64,000 bases of DNA. Origin: Lamellibrachia satsuma. Lineage: Eukaryota > Annelida > Polychaeta > Sabellida > Siboglinidae. The position numbers and the translations under genes are program-made. The stretch is taken from NCBI GenBank assembly GCA_033239005.1, contig BSQZ01000040.1:2554599-2618598 (forward strand). Reading direction: 5' to 3'. The notes beneath the pieces are model-generated. The model ran no database searches. It was not told where the DNA came from and saw only the letters and a program-made list of their open reading frames with translations. This document shows, in pieces, positions 37,706 to 47,610 of the stretch; the first letter of the stretch is position 1, and each line of letters opens with the position of its first letter.

Positions 37706-38259
37706 GTACCTTTCTGGATATTCTTTGCGAGATTTTGTGAATAATGTATGAAAAGTCATGTTTCCGATGAATGTCGCACTCGATAGAGATGAACAACGTT
37801 CGTCCTCTTCTGCCCCACAGTCGAGCGCAACTCACTTTTGTATCCGTTTCAGTTGCGACACACCCCTCGGAGATAGGGTGCGATTTCAACATTTTGAAAT
37901 GTGGGCGCCATATATTGTTTGACAAGCAGGCAAAACATGTGTTCTTTTTTGTCGGTTACACGTTTGTTTTACGACAGGAGTGCGCTGCGGAGACTCAGGA
38001 CGCAAGTGAACGAGTTTGTCGGTCAGTGACTTCTCCAGGTCGTCGATCTACTGGTAGATGCGCAGCGACTATTCAGCTATTCGCTCGAATTCTTTTCATC
38101 GGGATCATCCAATATCTACTTCTGGCCTGTGACATAAAAACGCTCAATGCATCACGTGACCAATGCCACTCGGCAGATGCTCGTTATTGCATAACGTTAT
38201 TGTGACGTGATAAAAAATTGTTTGGATGCGGAGACTGTTCACAGCAACGATAACGTTAT

Positions 38260-38657
38260 CATAACGTTGTTTTAGCCACAACCAACATAGAACCATATCA
38301 TAACGTTGTTTTAGCCACAACCAACATAGAACCATATCATTACGTTGTTTTAGCCACAACCAACATAGAACCATATCATAACGTCGTTTTAACCACAGTC
38401 AACATAGAACCATATCGTAACGTTGTTTTAGCCACAACCAACATAGAACCATATCATAACGTCGTTTTAACCACAGTCAACATAGAACCATATCGTAACG
38501 TTGTTTTAGCCACAACCAACATAGAACCATATCATAACGTTGTTTTAGCCACACCAACATAGAACCATATCATAACGTCGTTTTAACCACAGTCAACATA
38601 GAACCATATCGTAACGTTGTTTTAGCCACAACCAACATAGAACCATATCATGACGTT
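38260..38657. repeat. 39-bp minisatellite, about 10 copies, two alternating variants
   Basis: Units contain AACGTTGTTTTAGCCACAAC and CAACATAGAACCATAT. A second variant has AACGTCGTTTTAACCACAGT and is followed by CGTAACG instead of CATAACG. The variant appears three times, preceding the same downstream unit each time, so blocks of two to three units were duplicated. One unit has lost an A (ACACCAACAT). Confidence 0.95.
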
Positions 38658-38689
38658 GCAAAACCGTTATGTGTTAGCTGGGAAGATTA

Positions 38690-38790
38690 AATATAAAAAA
38701 AAATCCGTTTACAAATGCGTTAAAAATGACAACCCTAGGGGTGCGGGTCTCACAATCCAAGGGCCCCAGTAACCCTTAATCCGCCCCTGG
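38690..38790 (-). mobile_element. hAT-like non-autonomous transposon end
   Basis: On the minus strand from about 38789 the sequence is CAGGGGCGGATTAAGGG, then TTACTGGGGCCCTTGG and GATTGTGAGACC. The CAGGGGCGGAT start is like terminal inverted repeats of hAT-type elements. The internal part is shared with 22082-22170. The second terminus is not visible because the left side runs into the 39-bp minisatellite, so target-site duplication cannot be tested. Confidence 0.5.
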
Positions 38791-39104
38791 TAGCAGCATT
38801 TATTGGTAGCAACTGAATAGTTCTCGTTTTGTATATGCATACCACCTACTCTAAGCATGAAACAAATGGTAAAGATTACAGTACACGTTGTGGCTATTGG
38901 ATAAATAACTATTGTCAATAAAACACTATCATGCATCAAACGTTGATTTTTTTTAACTATGACAACACAGAAAAAAATCTACTTATTATTCCACCATGTG
39001 AACGCCTTTTCTAGCTCAGACATCTCAACACGAAGCACGAGATCCCTGTATTTTGGCATCTTGTGATTAAAATTACATTTTTATCTCAAATTAGGAAACT
39101 TGGA

Positions 39105-39680
39105 ACAGCAAACAGCGAAAAGAAGATCATGTTCAGCATCAGGAAACGAATGTACAGACCCCGTGACGAATAAGAGAGAATTAGAACATCTAGTGACGTT
39201 GGGAACGACTGAGATGAGAGGGAGAGGTAGGCAACGAAATAACACTCGATGGTCAACCAGCCTAGGCTAGGAAAGAGCAGAACTGAAGATACCTGCGATC
39301 GTGGGAATAGGAGGGCCACGATCGTGGGAATAGGAGGGCCACGATCTTGGGAACAGGAGGGCCACGATCGCCTACACGAGCAACAGACACGGCATCTTAA
39401 GACGACGATGACGATGAAGACGATGACGATGATGAAGATGACGAAGAAGACGATGAAGATGATGACGATGAAGAAGATGAAGACGACGAAGTCGATGAAG
39501 ACGACGAAGTCGACGAAGACGACGAGGATGATGGAGTTGATGAAGATGATGGAGATGATGGAAATAATGGAGATGATGATGAAATGGAGGGTTGTGGTGC
39601 CTGCAACAGACACGGCACCTGATGATGATGGTGGTGGTGGTGGTGGTGGTGGTGGTGGTGGTGGTGGTGGTGACGATGCT
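39105..39680 (+). pseudogene. LINE 3' end with a 24-bp internal triplicate and GAT/GGT microsatellite tail
   Basis: The plus strand reads as a decayed LINE C-terminus related to 30810-30990: LEHL-VT, GRGRQR-N, LDGQPRLG, then RGNRRATI. The segment ATCGTGGGAATAGGAGGGCC is present about three times (39297-39368). The equivalent of CNRHG-T-stop appears twice, before the GAC/GAT block at 39405 and again at 39600 before (GGT)n at 39629-39672. The 86-191-codon frames here are translations of the tail. Confidence 0.72.
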
Positions 39681-39689
39681 AGCTACAGG

Positions 39690-40640
39690 GCATACATCTG
39701 GGATATCGGGTTTCATAGACTCAGAGCCCAGATGTCGTGGGAGCGATCGCGGCCGGGAGTGCATTCTTGATTCCTTCCCACGAGGTCGTGACCTTATGCC
39801 GCGCCGCGTCCACCAGTGAACGCAACAGATGGTCACAGATCACCATCAGTATCCGGCCGTAAAGAGTCCCTCGGAAAGTGTAAGGATTGCGCGTGGTGTG
39901 TGACTTTGTTTCGAGCACTTTTGCATCGTATGAGTTAGTAAAGTTAAAGTTTTCTGTGCTATTGTGCTAGAAGTTTTATTTAATGGCAATGAACAGACGC
40001 TGGCCGCTCGCGTATAAGCACGGTGACTATTGTGCAGAACACACAAACGTGACAATTAGTCACCAAGCTGGATCGAAATTGAGGGGCATCAGCATTGGGT
40101 GTAGTTTTTTCTTAAAAACGAGGTATATGTTTTCACGAATTTCGCACAAAGGGCCAGTTATTCTACGTTTAATGTGCTGTGAAAGTTGAAAGAAAATCGT
40201 TGAACAAAGTTTCCACGGAACCCAAGAAATGCAATAATGGGCACAAACGCCAAAAAAATTACTGTGGCCTAAACCCAGATATCGTTGGCGGGTTCACGAA
40301 GCGCCTTGTGACGCCATTGGTATAGTCACGGATCCCATGCATAATGCGACAAGAGAAAAAAGAAAAAACACCCGGAAGCCAAAGGGACTACGCTAATCCC
40401 GACATGCAATCTCTAGCTCCTAATCTGTCAACTTGAAGTACAAACTTGTATTGTCCGGTTACACAGCCATTGCTTGAGCTCTGTTTAATATGATTTCCAC
40501 GGTGGAATGTCACCAAGTTAACATCCCCATCCCAACATTCCCGGGATGGTAATTTCAACATATTATTCAACCGATCTACATGGTTTCACTAGGAAATAAA
40601 AATCTGCAGCGGTAAGCGAATCATCACGCAGATCGCACTG
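39690..40640. other. Sequence without an assigned gene
   Basis: A GC-rich patch at 39700-39860 has a 65-codon minus frame (39918-39721, containing LYGRILMVICDHLLRSLVDA) that could be an exon, but I recognise no family. The remainder shows nothing. Confidence 0.25.
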
Positions 40641-40648
40641 AGCCATAC

Positions 40649-40801
40649 CTGCGCGTGCAGGGCGCCCACGCACAGCGATGAGATGCCTAAACAGATCACG
40701 ATATCGCCCAAGACTTCTAAGAACGACCTCGGGCCCAACCCGCGGTGGTACACAGCCAGTTCACGCCTGGCTGCTTGGCGAACCCGCCGGGTGATGTTCC
40801 G
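40649..40801 (-). CDS. Exon-like segment with a predicted membrane helix, gene unknown
   Basis: The minus strand shows TTTACAG|CGGAAC at 40802/40801 and GCGCAG|GTATGG at 40649/40648, both good splice-site matches. The 153 bp between them form exactly 51 open codons in phase 0, with codons ending mostly in G or C. The peptide begins RNITRRVRQAARRELAVYHR and continues GLGPRSFLEVLGDIVICLGI, then SSLCVGALHAQ: a basic stretch followed by about 20 hydrophobic residues. The R-S-F-L-x(3)-G-D-I-V-I pattern loosely recalls a membrane segment of polycystin-type channels, but this is far from secure and I give no name. No neighbouring exon was found. A competing minus frame (41022-40717) overlaps it. It may be a chance structure. 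Confidence 0.35.
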
Positions 40802-41314
40802 CTGTAAATCAGCCCGATAAGCCTAGCCATGATAACGCGAACGACGGCAATATCTCCATAGCGTGCTTTATGTAGGCACTTTGTTGTGGCGATGTTCGGG
40901 ACAGCGATTGACGGCTTTCGACCGTGTTCAACGCGGCCCTCGAAACAGACGCTTTCGATAAGGCGATAGCGCACGGTGACGTCCGCCGTGACGTCATCCT
41001 GCGAGATTTCATCGAGTGTCACATGACGTCACTGAAGATAAATGAGCGGAGTGAGAACGCTTCTGGCGCCGGTCAATGCAACATATTGCAATGCCAGCAA
41101 CGTACAGCTATCCTGACATACAACTGCAACATCGTTTGTTATCACAAAATGTCACTGAAACATACTGCTATCCTATCATGCAACTGAAGCGTGACGTTGC
41201 ATCAGCATACAACTGAAGCATGTTGGTATCCCAGCATGCACCAAGGAGAAAATAACGCCGCAGCTTGTCGCTGTGCCGCTGGTCGATATTGAATTATTTA
41301 ACAAAACAGTCGTG

Positions 41315-41440
41315 AAGTCTTCGGTCGTGGTCAGTCGTCGTCGGTCGTCCTCGGTCGCCGTCGGTCGTCGTCGGTCGTCGTCGGTCGTCGTCGGTCGCCG
41401 TCGGTCGTCGTCGGCGGTCGTCATCGGTCGTTACCGGTCG
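41315..41440. repeat. Degenerate GTCGTCGGTC simple repeat
   Basis: About 12 units of TCGGTCGTCG or TCGGTCGCCG (9-10 bp), CpG-dense, open in several frames. Confidence 0.9.
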
Positions 41441-41636
41441 TTCTTGGACGTAATGGTGGCAGTAACTTGCATATGTTCCCTCTACGCTTTCTTGTTATTC
41501 ATCAGCGAGGAGACTGGAGCTGGTTCTTGATCTACGGCCCTGGCGAGCAGGTCTGGGCATGTCAGTGAAGAGTGTCAGTTAGACGACTGAATGAGTCGTA
41601 TCAACACGCGCTACATGTAAACATGATATAGTTCCC

Positions 41637-42898
41637 GGTTTTTTTAAATGGTGACATATCATTAATTAACAACATAGACCTATTTCTGTCTTGTCTGTAT
41701 TTTCAAAGGTTCATGAAAGATTAATATACAGTAGATTAATAAATTATATAATGAAATATAACATCCTGTCTAATTCTCAATTTGGATTTAGGAAAGGATA
41801 TTCCACTGATATGGCTATATCAATGCTAATTAATAAAAATAGTAAGGCTACTGATAACAAAGAACATGTAATTGGGCTATTTTTGGATTTTGCCAAAGCC
41901 TTTGATACCGTTAATCATAATATCTTATGAAGAAAATTATCACATTATGGAGTCAGAGGAAACATACTCCAATGGATTCATAACTATCTACTTAGCAGAG
42001 AACAACTAGTAAAATGTATTGGAACAAAATCTGCTATTAAAAATATAATGTGGTGTCCCACATGGTTAAATTCTGGGACCTTGTTCTTCTTTACCTACAT
42101 AAATGATTTAACTATTTATCTGACACAACATTTACCATCAAGTTTGCAGATGACACAAGCATCTTTATTCGAGGTCATAATATTAATGAAATGGAAAATT
42201 AACTTAACTCTGAAATAAAAAACTATCTCAATGGCTTAGAATGAATAAACTTTCTTTGACTATACAGACAACACACACAATGACCTTTAATAGTACGTAC
42301 AATATAAGAGATAGGGATAACAACATTTACGTAGATAACATAAAAATTGACACTATAAACAAAATAAAGTTTTTGGCCTACTTAGAAATAAAAAAATTTA
42401 CTGGTGCGAACACATTAAATGTGTATAAAATAAAATTTCCAAGAATATTAGTATTATAAAAAAGTGACCAACAAATTAGATAAAACAATACTGTTAAATA
42501 AATAGTATTTGTTTATCTACCCATATACTACTTACTATAATATTGTTTGGAGAAGGGCCCCGAATGTATGCCTATCTAAAATTTATATACTCCAAAAAAG
42601 AGTTTTGCTTATAATTAGTCATGCAGGATTTACTGATCATACGCAGCCCTTATATATCTCTTATCAGATAATGGATATTTATGAGATAAATAAACGCTTA
42701 TGTTGTATCCTAATGTTTAAACATAATAGGGGTATGCTGCCACATATATTTACTGATGTGTTTATCCTGCAAATACCCACACATAAATATAATACAAGGC
42801 AGGAAGTAACATATAAAATACCACACTCCAAAACTAATTTCAGACAATTATCTTTGGCATATGTTGGACCTAAAATCTGGAATACCTTTATTACAAAT
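41637..42898 (+). pseudogene. CR1/Jockey-superfamily LINE, 5' portion of a split copy
   Basis: The plus strand reads RPISVLSVFSKVHERLIYSR, then NSQFGFRKGYSTDMAISMLI and LFLDFAKAFDTVNHNIL, the RT core up to the first catalytic Asp. After a stop come LSHYGVRGNILQWIHNYLLS and a decayed GVPQGS region (about 42050). From 42509 the thumb and C-terminal part is open: SKIYILQKRVLLIISHAGFT, IYEINKRLCCILMFKHNRGM and LAYVGPKIWNTFITN. The reading frame ends exactly where the RTE-like element is inserted and continues at 44231. Stops, frameshifts and a lost FADDT motif make it inactive. Confidence 0.85.
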
Positions 42899-44230
42899 CA
42901 CCTTGTCACCTTGTGCCGTCGAGTCGTGTCCGACCCCTGGCGACAGCCGCGGTAGCTCCTCGCCATTCCACTCGCTCTCTGGCGTCCCGTCTCATAATGT
43001 TAATAGAGGGTCCCTTTACGTCTTTGATAGTGTCTAGCCATTTTGTTCTTGGTCTCCCTCGCCTTCTTTTCCCTCTCATTCCCCCAAGCATCACATCATT
43101 CTCCATTCCACGTTCTTTTCTCACCACATGTCCAAAATAGCTTAATGCCGCCTTTATCACCCTTGATTCCAGTGTCCATTTTGGTTTGACGTTTTCGAGC
43201 ACCCATACGTTTGTTTTTCTCTCCATCCATGACACTCTCATCACTCGTCTCCAGCACCACAGCTCAAATGCGTCAATTTTCTTCCTCTCGGTTTTTCTCA
43301 TCGTCCAAGTCTCCGCTCCATACAATACAATTGGGAATACCAAGGCCTTCACCAGTTTCACTTTAGTCTGAAGCGTAATCCGTCTGTCTTTCCATACTGT
43401 TGTTAGTCCTCCCATTGCGGCTTTGCCCATTGCAATTCTTCTGCGTATCTCTTTGTCGCATCGTCCATCTTTGCTGATCAATACTCCTAGAAATACAAAG
43501 TTCGTTACCACCTCCACGGTTTTTCCGTCCACTGACACCTCTCCAATATATCCAGTAGTCATGACCTTCGTCTTTAAAACATTCAGATATAGGCCTGCTT
43601 TCTCGCTTGTTTTCCTTACTCTTTCCATGATTTCTGTCAGTTCCTCCTTTGTTCCTGCGATTAGAGTTGTGTCGTTTGCGTATCTCAGATTCGTTATCAC
43701 CCTTCCTCCTATGCCGACCCCGCCCTCCCATTTGTCCAAGGCATCTCTCATTATATTCTCTGCGTATATGTTGAATAGCAAAGGAGACAGGATGCAGCCC
43801 TGTCTCACTCCTTTCTCGATATCGAACTGTTCCGTCTCTCCGAACTCTGTTCTGACTGTCGCTTTCTGGTTTGCATACAGGTTTCTCAGTAGCACTACTA
43901 AATGTATAGGTACCCCCATATCCTTCAGGATGATCCACATTCTCTCATGGTCTACACAGTCGAAAGCCTTCTTGTAGTCTATGAAGCACATATACAGGTC
44001 TCGCTGATGTTCTCTGGCTCTTTCCATCATCCATCTCAGATTTGCAATGTGGTCCCTCGTTCCTCTTCCTCTTCTGAAACCAGCTTGCTCGATCGGAAGT
44101 TCTGGTATCAGGAACACCTCCAACCTTTTCTGTAGTACTCGCAAGAGTACCTTGCTTGCGTGCGAGATCAAGGCAATTGTGCGATAATTTTCACATTCCT
44201 TCTTGTCTCCTTTCTTGTAGATCGGGACAA
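42899..44230 (-). mobile_element. RTE-like LINE copy inserted in an older LINE, flanked by 9-bp target-site duplications
   Basis: The minus-strand insertion is bounded by ATTACAAAT at 42890-42898 and again at 44231-44239. Its 3' end is a doubled ACAAGGTG, and the stop codon lies inside that tail, so there is practically no 3' UTR, as in RTE-clade elements. Its 5' end is truncated inside the RT domain (VPIYKKGDKKECENYR at about 44228). Truncated 5' end, short tandem 3' tail and target duplication together are the hallmark of target-primed reverse transcription. Confidence 0.9.
42906..44228 (-). pseudogene. RTE-like reverse transcriptase, 5'-truncated, catalytic YADD changed to YAND
   Basis: A single open frame fills the whole insertion. 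From the truncated start it gives IALISHASKVLLRVLQKRLE, then EQAGFRRGRGTRDHIANLRW, LYMCFIDYKKAFDCVDHERM with the first catalytic Asp, EKGVRQGCILSPLLFNIYAE, and ITNLRYANDTTLIAG where the canonical YADD reads YAND. Further on are VVTNFVFLGVLISKDGRCDK, LVFPIVLYGAETWTMRK, FELWCWRRVMRVSW and YFGHVVRKER. It ends with RGRPRTKWLDTIKD and VARGRTRLDGTR-stop. GAC to AAC at the YADD removes a metal-binding Asp, so activity is not expected even though the frame is otherwise uninterrupted. No ATG start or endonuclease is present. The wording of the C-terminus (WLD, EWRGA, RTRLDGT) fits the RTE/BovB group. Confidence 0.9.
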
Positions 44231-44610
44231 ATTACAAATAAATATCTACAATACGGTACATCTATTCATATCTAAAATATCTAAAATCTGGAATACTTTT
44301 ATTACAAATAAATATCTACAATACGGTACATCTATTCATATCTAAAATATCTAAAATCTGGAATACTTTTATTGCAAATAAATATCTACAATACGGTACA
44401 TCTATTCATATCTAAAATATCTAAAATCTGGAATACTTTTATTACAAATAAATATCTACAATACGGTACATCTATTCATATCTAAAATATCTAAAATCTG
44501 GAATACTTTTATTACAAATAAATATCTACAATACGGTACATCTATTCATGTCTTAAAAAAGGATCAAATGTTTACTCTTGCACAATTAGTAAACAGACAG
44601 TAGTTTCTGT
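44231..44610 (+). pseudogene. 3' portion of the split LINE, amplified as a 70-bp tandem repeat
   Basis: Starting at the second ATTACAAAT, a 70-bp unit recurs 4.6 times (44231-44300, 44301-44370, 44371-44440, 44441-44510 and a partial to about 44549). Each unit encodes ITNKYLQYGTSIHI-stop and contains AAAATCTGGAATACTTTTATT, the same KIWNTFITN segment that closes the 5' portion. The unit is thus the LINE's own C-terminal coding sequence amplified in tandem. After the last partial unit the frame resumes as KKDQMFTLAQL, a plausible original end. Confidence 0.85.
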
Positions 44611-44864
44611 TTTCAATGTATTTTGTGTCCTGATGCACCTTTGTTGTATGGCTCTGTTATCAATTAATTTAATGTGCTAGTAACACATGTGCATCAAATA
44701 TATGATGATAATGAGAATCAGCTGATGATGGTATCAGCCGGCCCTACATGTACTAGGACACGGGATGCAAACTAGATATGAATATTGTCATATGAGGCAA
44801 CTATTAAACTGTCCCTAACGAAACAACAATATAGATTGTCTTGACTGCTCGACTACTAGGTCGT

Positions 44865-45052
44865 TGTTCACATATTTCAGTAGACGAAACAGTGGCGGTG
44901 TCAGTGCAGACACACCACCGTGGATCACCCTTCGCCGAGTCAGCCCTACTTCGCAATCCGTGGTTGACCATTGCGTCTGGCGTCCGACGCAGTCTGACGT
45001 TCGTGTCTGTCTTGATGACGTCGCCCAGTGTCTTTACATGGTGAAGCCATGA
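44865..45052 (+). CDS. Weak exon-like open segment, gene unknown
   Basis: After a plausible acceptor (GTTCACATATTTCAG at about 44867-44881) the plus strand has an open frame with codons typical of real exons, ending in a stop at 45052: SGGVSADTPPWITLRRVSPT and then SQSVVDHCVWRPTQSDVRVC, LDDVAQCLYMVKP. A 134-codon minus frame (45208-44804) covers the same bases, so the strand is uncertain. I recognise no family on either strand. It would be a terminal exon if real. Confidence 0.18.
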
Positions 45053-45477
45053 CGCTGAAACGCGATTATGGTCGTGGCTACGCGGACGGCGACGATATAA
45101 CAGTGTTGCGGATAAGAGCGTCATTGGTGAGGAGAAGACATGGGGCGCGATGACGACATTGGCGGTAACGTCTTTGTCTACGTCTATGTACAATTCCATG
45201 TTGTCCATTTGGGAATCTGCAGATTACATATCAGGGTCAAGAAGAAGCCATCGTAATCGGCAAGCACCGGAAGTTATTACGCCAGTGTGGCGGCGAATGT
45301 CGAAGCATTGCAGGGACTTTAGGTCTGCCTACGTCATAGTTCATAAATTGATAAACGTACAATTGATGTCAGATATTGGCAGCTGTGACAGCAGCATTTG
45401 TACAGTTACGGTCACTTTAATAGTGTCTTATATTCGTACGCTAGTGGAGAGACGTTGCAGAGGTGACAGATAGAAAA

Positions 45478-45600
45478 AAACAAGTGAAGTTGAACGTTAA
45501 TATGCACGTGATTGTGATAACATCTGTTATATCATATAGTGCTGAAACCTGGGCTTTGGGAAAGGAAGAAGCATGATCAATCACAGATTGTTGTCAACGA
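45478..45600 (+). pseudogene. Tiny LINE relic (SAETWALGKEE motif)
   Basis: KVKLNVNMHVI, then TSVISYSAETWALGKEEA on the plus strand matches the conserved tract just after the RT domain (Y-G-A-E-T-W) of RTE-type LINEs. Only about 120 bp are recognisable. Confidence 0.6.
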
Positions 45601-45609
45601 CAGCATGCA

Positions 45610-46315
45610 TATATAAATTATATGCAAGAATATGCTGCGTGCGTACAACGACAAACAACAAGTACAACGACAAACAAGAAGTACAACAAGAAAAATCCGC
45701 GTAAAATTGAGACCGTACAAATTTTCTTGAGCAAGCAAAGACTGACATCAAAATACTTTCCAAAATAAAAATGTCATCGACGGTTCTAGGGATGTGATCA
45801 TGCGAACAGTCAGGTCTGATTATACATCTGTTGAACTTTCTCAAACATTACTGAACTATTTGCGCGTTTTAACAGCACTGGAGTCCGACAAAATCTTGTC
45901 AAGATTAATCCGAGCATAGCACAAATTGAACAGAGATCGGAACCCGATTCAAGAGAAGCAAAGAAAGACTCTGAGCAGCTAATCAGAAGAATTATGATTG
46001 CTTTTGTGGTGCCCTTCTTTTTGTGGTGCCCTTCTTTTTGTGGGGAGCCTGGTACGAGTTTACCACTTGTATCATTGATTTACGAAAAACGATCAGACTT
46101 TGTACCCTTAAATAATTTTGACTTAATTGCCAGGTAAATATAGTTTGCTTGCCAGTATTGCGTGATTGATCACCGTCAGATCGTAGGCTGATCATACTAA
46201 TTTGCGAACGTTGTCAAGCTACGGTAACGCCGTCTCTGCTTCTGTTCGATTTCTGGCCAGGCTCTTCAATAAGCATTTAAGCCAGACGTGTGCGGGAGAT
46301 TGGAGATATTACATG
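45610..46315. other. Sequence without an assigned gene
   Basis: Only short local duplicates are seen, such as GTACAACGACAAACAA twice near 45650 and TTTTTGTGGTGCCCTTC twice near 46010. Confidence 0.35.
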
Positions 46316-46319
46316 CGGT

Positions 46320-46415
46320 TGCAGTGTGCTTTGCCTTTGTCTTTCGGAAGAGACACTAACAGCCGCTGGTCTCTTCCATCTGGTGTCTGTGCCAGGGATT
46401 ACGTAATTCGAAACA
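46320..46415 (+). repeat. SINE middle segment, second copy of the 28755-29015 family
   Basis: CTTTCGGAAGAGACACTAAC and GGTGTCTGTGCCAGGGATTA match the body of the tRNA-derived SINE. The tRNA-like head is not recognisable upstream. Confidence 0.62.
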
Positions 46416-46419
46416 ATCG

Positions 46420-46860
46420 TAGAAAACACGTATAGCTTTGCTAACATGAGTACATAACTAGGAACTGTTGTTCTGTGTTACGTAATGTACACAAAACGTC
46501 CAGATAGGTTCCTTCGTAGCATCCCAAACCAATGGGGGATTGTTTGTGTAAGAACCACCGCCATGGGCTCAGGCCCCATACATGCGAAACAGACGGATAT
46601 GTAGGGGAACATACAGACAGACACACAGAGACCTGTCGTCAAACCATACACTGGCATTTCCCTCGCTCCTTCGACCCAGCAGTTAGAACCCACGACTCCC
46701 TCTCGCAACCAACGTATCAATCAGAACCCGGCCACATCCGCTCCCAGCCACATGCACAATTCACGGCTCACGCTGGCATTTGCCTGAATCATTCGTAGAG
46801 GCATCAGTTACTACATAGCTTACTAACGCACGGAACATTCGTGTTTGATACGTTTGAGAA
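46420..46860. other. Sequence without an assigned gene
   Basis: Overlapping frames on both strands (46441-46798) show no domain. A CCCATACATGCG/ACAGACAG-rich stretch lies at 46575-46640. Confidence 0.3.
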
Positions 46861-46865
46861 GCAAA

Positions 46866-46878
46866 TAATGATGATGAC

Positions 46879-46912
<34 letters not shown>

Positions 46913-46935
46913 GTGACGATGATGATGATAATAAC
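46866..46935. repeat. (GAT)n microsatellite
   Basis: About 20 ATG/GAT triplets with a few ACG variants, followed directly by the TTTTATATAGC relic at 46948. The LINE 3' ends near 31000 and 39400 have the same kind of tail, but no LINE coding remnant is visible on the left here. Confidence 0.9.
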
Positions 46936-46944
46936 AAAGTCTTT

Positions 46945-47605
46945 TATATAGCTATTTCAGTAGTATGGTTGGCGTGTTTATAGCGCCTTACAATATAGTT
47001 ATTTTTCTCGATATATGTCCTCAAGTAATTGGTGTACGCAATTTTAGCTGTGTGTCCTCAGCGCTGTCTTAAAAGACGCTCAAAATGCACAGCTGGTGCC
47101 GCTGCATGAAGACATGGTCTCCGAAAGTTCTGAGGCGTGAAGTGGGCAGAGCCGACGAGCCTACGGAATTGGGTCGTGGGGAGGACGTGTCTTGATAGTC
47201 AATAAACAATTCCTGCCACACACGCCCAGAATGCAGTAGCGTGTTCGCAAACAATGTACAGCATGTATCAAACACATTAATAACCTATCTTTTCTTAATG
47301 TTTTCATCAGTTACCGAAATTGGTATGATTGGGAATTATTCATGCACTGCATGGCCTGTGCGCGAACTGGAAGAATACGCTGAAATGACGAATATTTGGT
47401 GGAAACGTTAATTAAATCGCACAGCCATTGACGTCAGTATTATTTTACCGGCGTTGCCCATGAAAAACTACGACATCCATACGAGATCATCCAGGCAGAA
47501 TCATTCAGGTCGATCGAATGTGCGGCAGAATCAAAACGGTTGACGATATCGAGACGATGATATCGAGACGATGATGATGATAACTTTGAAATTCATCATT
47601 AGTAC
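46945..47605. other. Sequence without an assigned gene
   Basis: A weak interspersed-repeat motif (TATAGCGCCTTACA) lies at 46980-46994. The remainder, including a GC-rich patch near 47400-47540 with GATATCGAGACGATG duplicated at its end, shows no gene. Confidence 0.3.
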
Positions 47606-47610
47606 GTACA

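Noticed and set aside
40717..41022. 101-codon minus frame resembling a stomatin-type tract (DDVTADVTVRYRL)
   Set aside because: The similarity is limited to a few residues, no stomatin hydrophobic hairpin is in the right order, and it conflicts with the exon-like frame at 40649-40801.
40924..41187. 87-codon plus frame containing FNAALETDAFDKAIAHG
   Set aside because: Looks codon-like, but a minus frame of equal quality covers the same bases and no family is recognised on either strand.
43423..43977. 184-codon plus frame as a gene
   Set aside because: Shadow of the RTE-like reverse transcriptase on the other strand.
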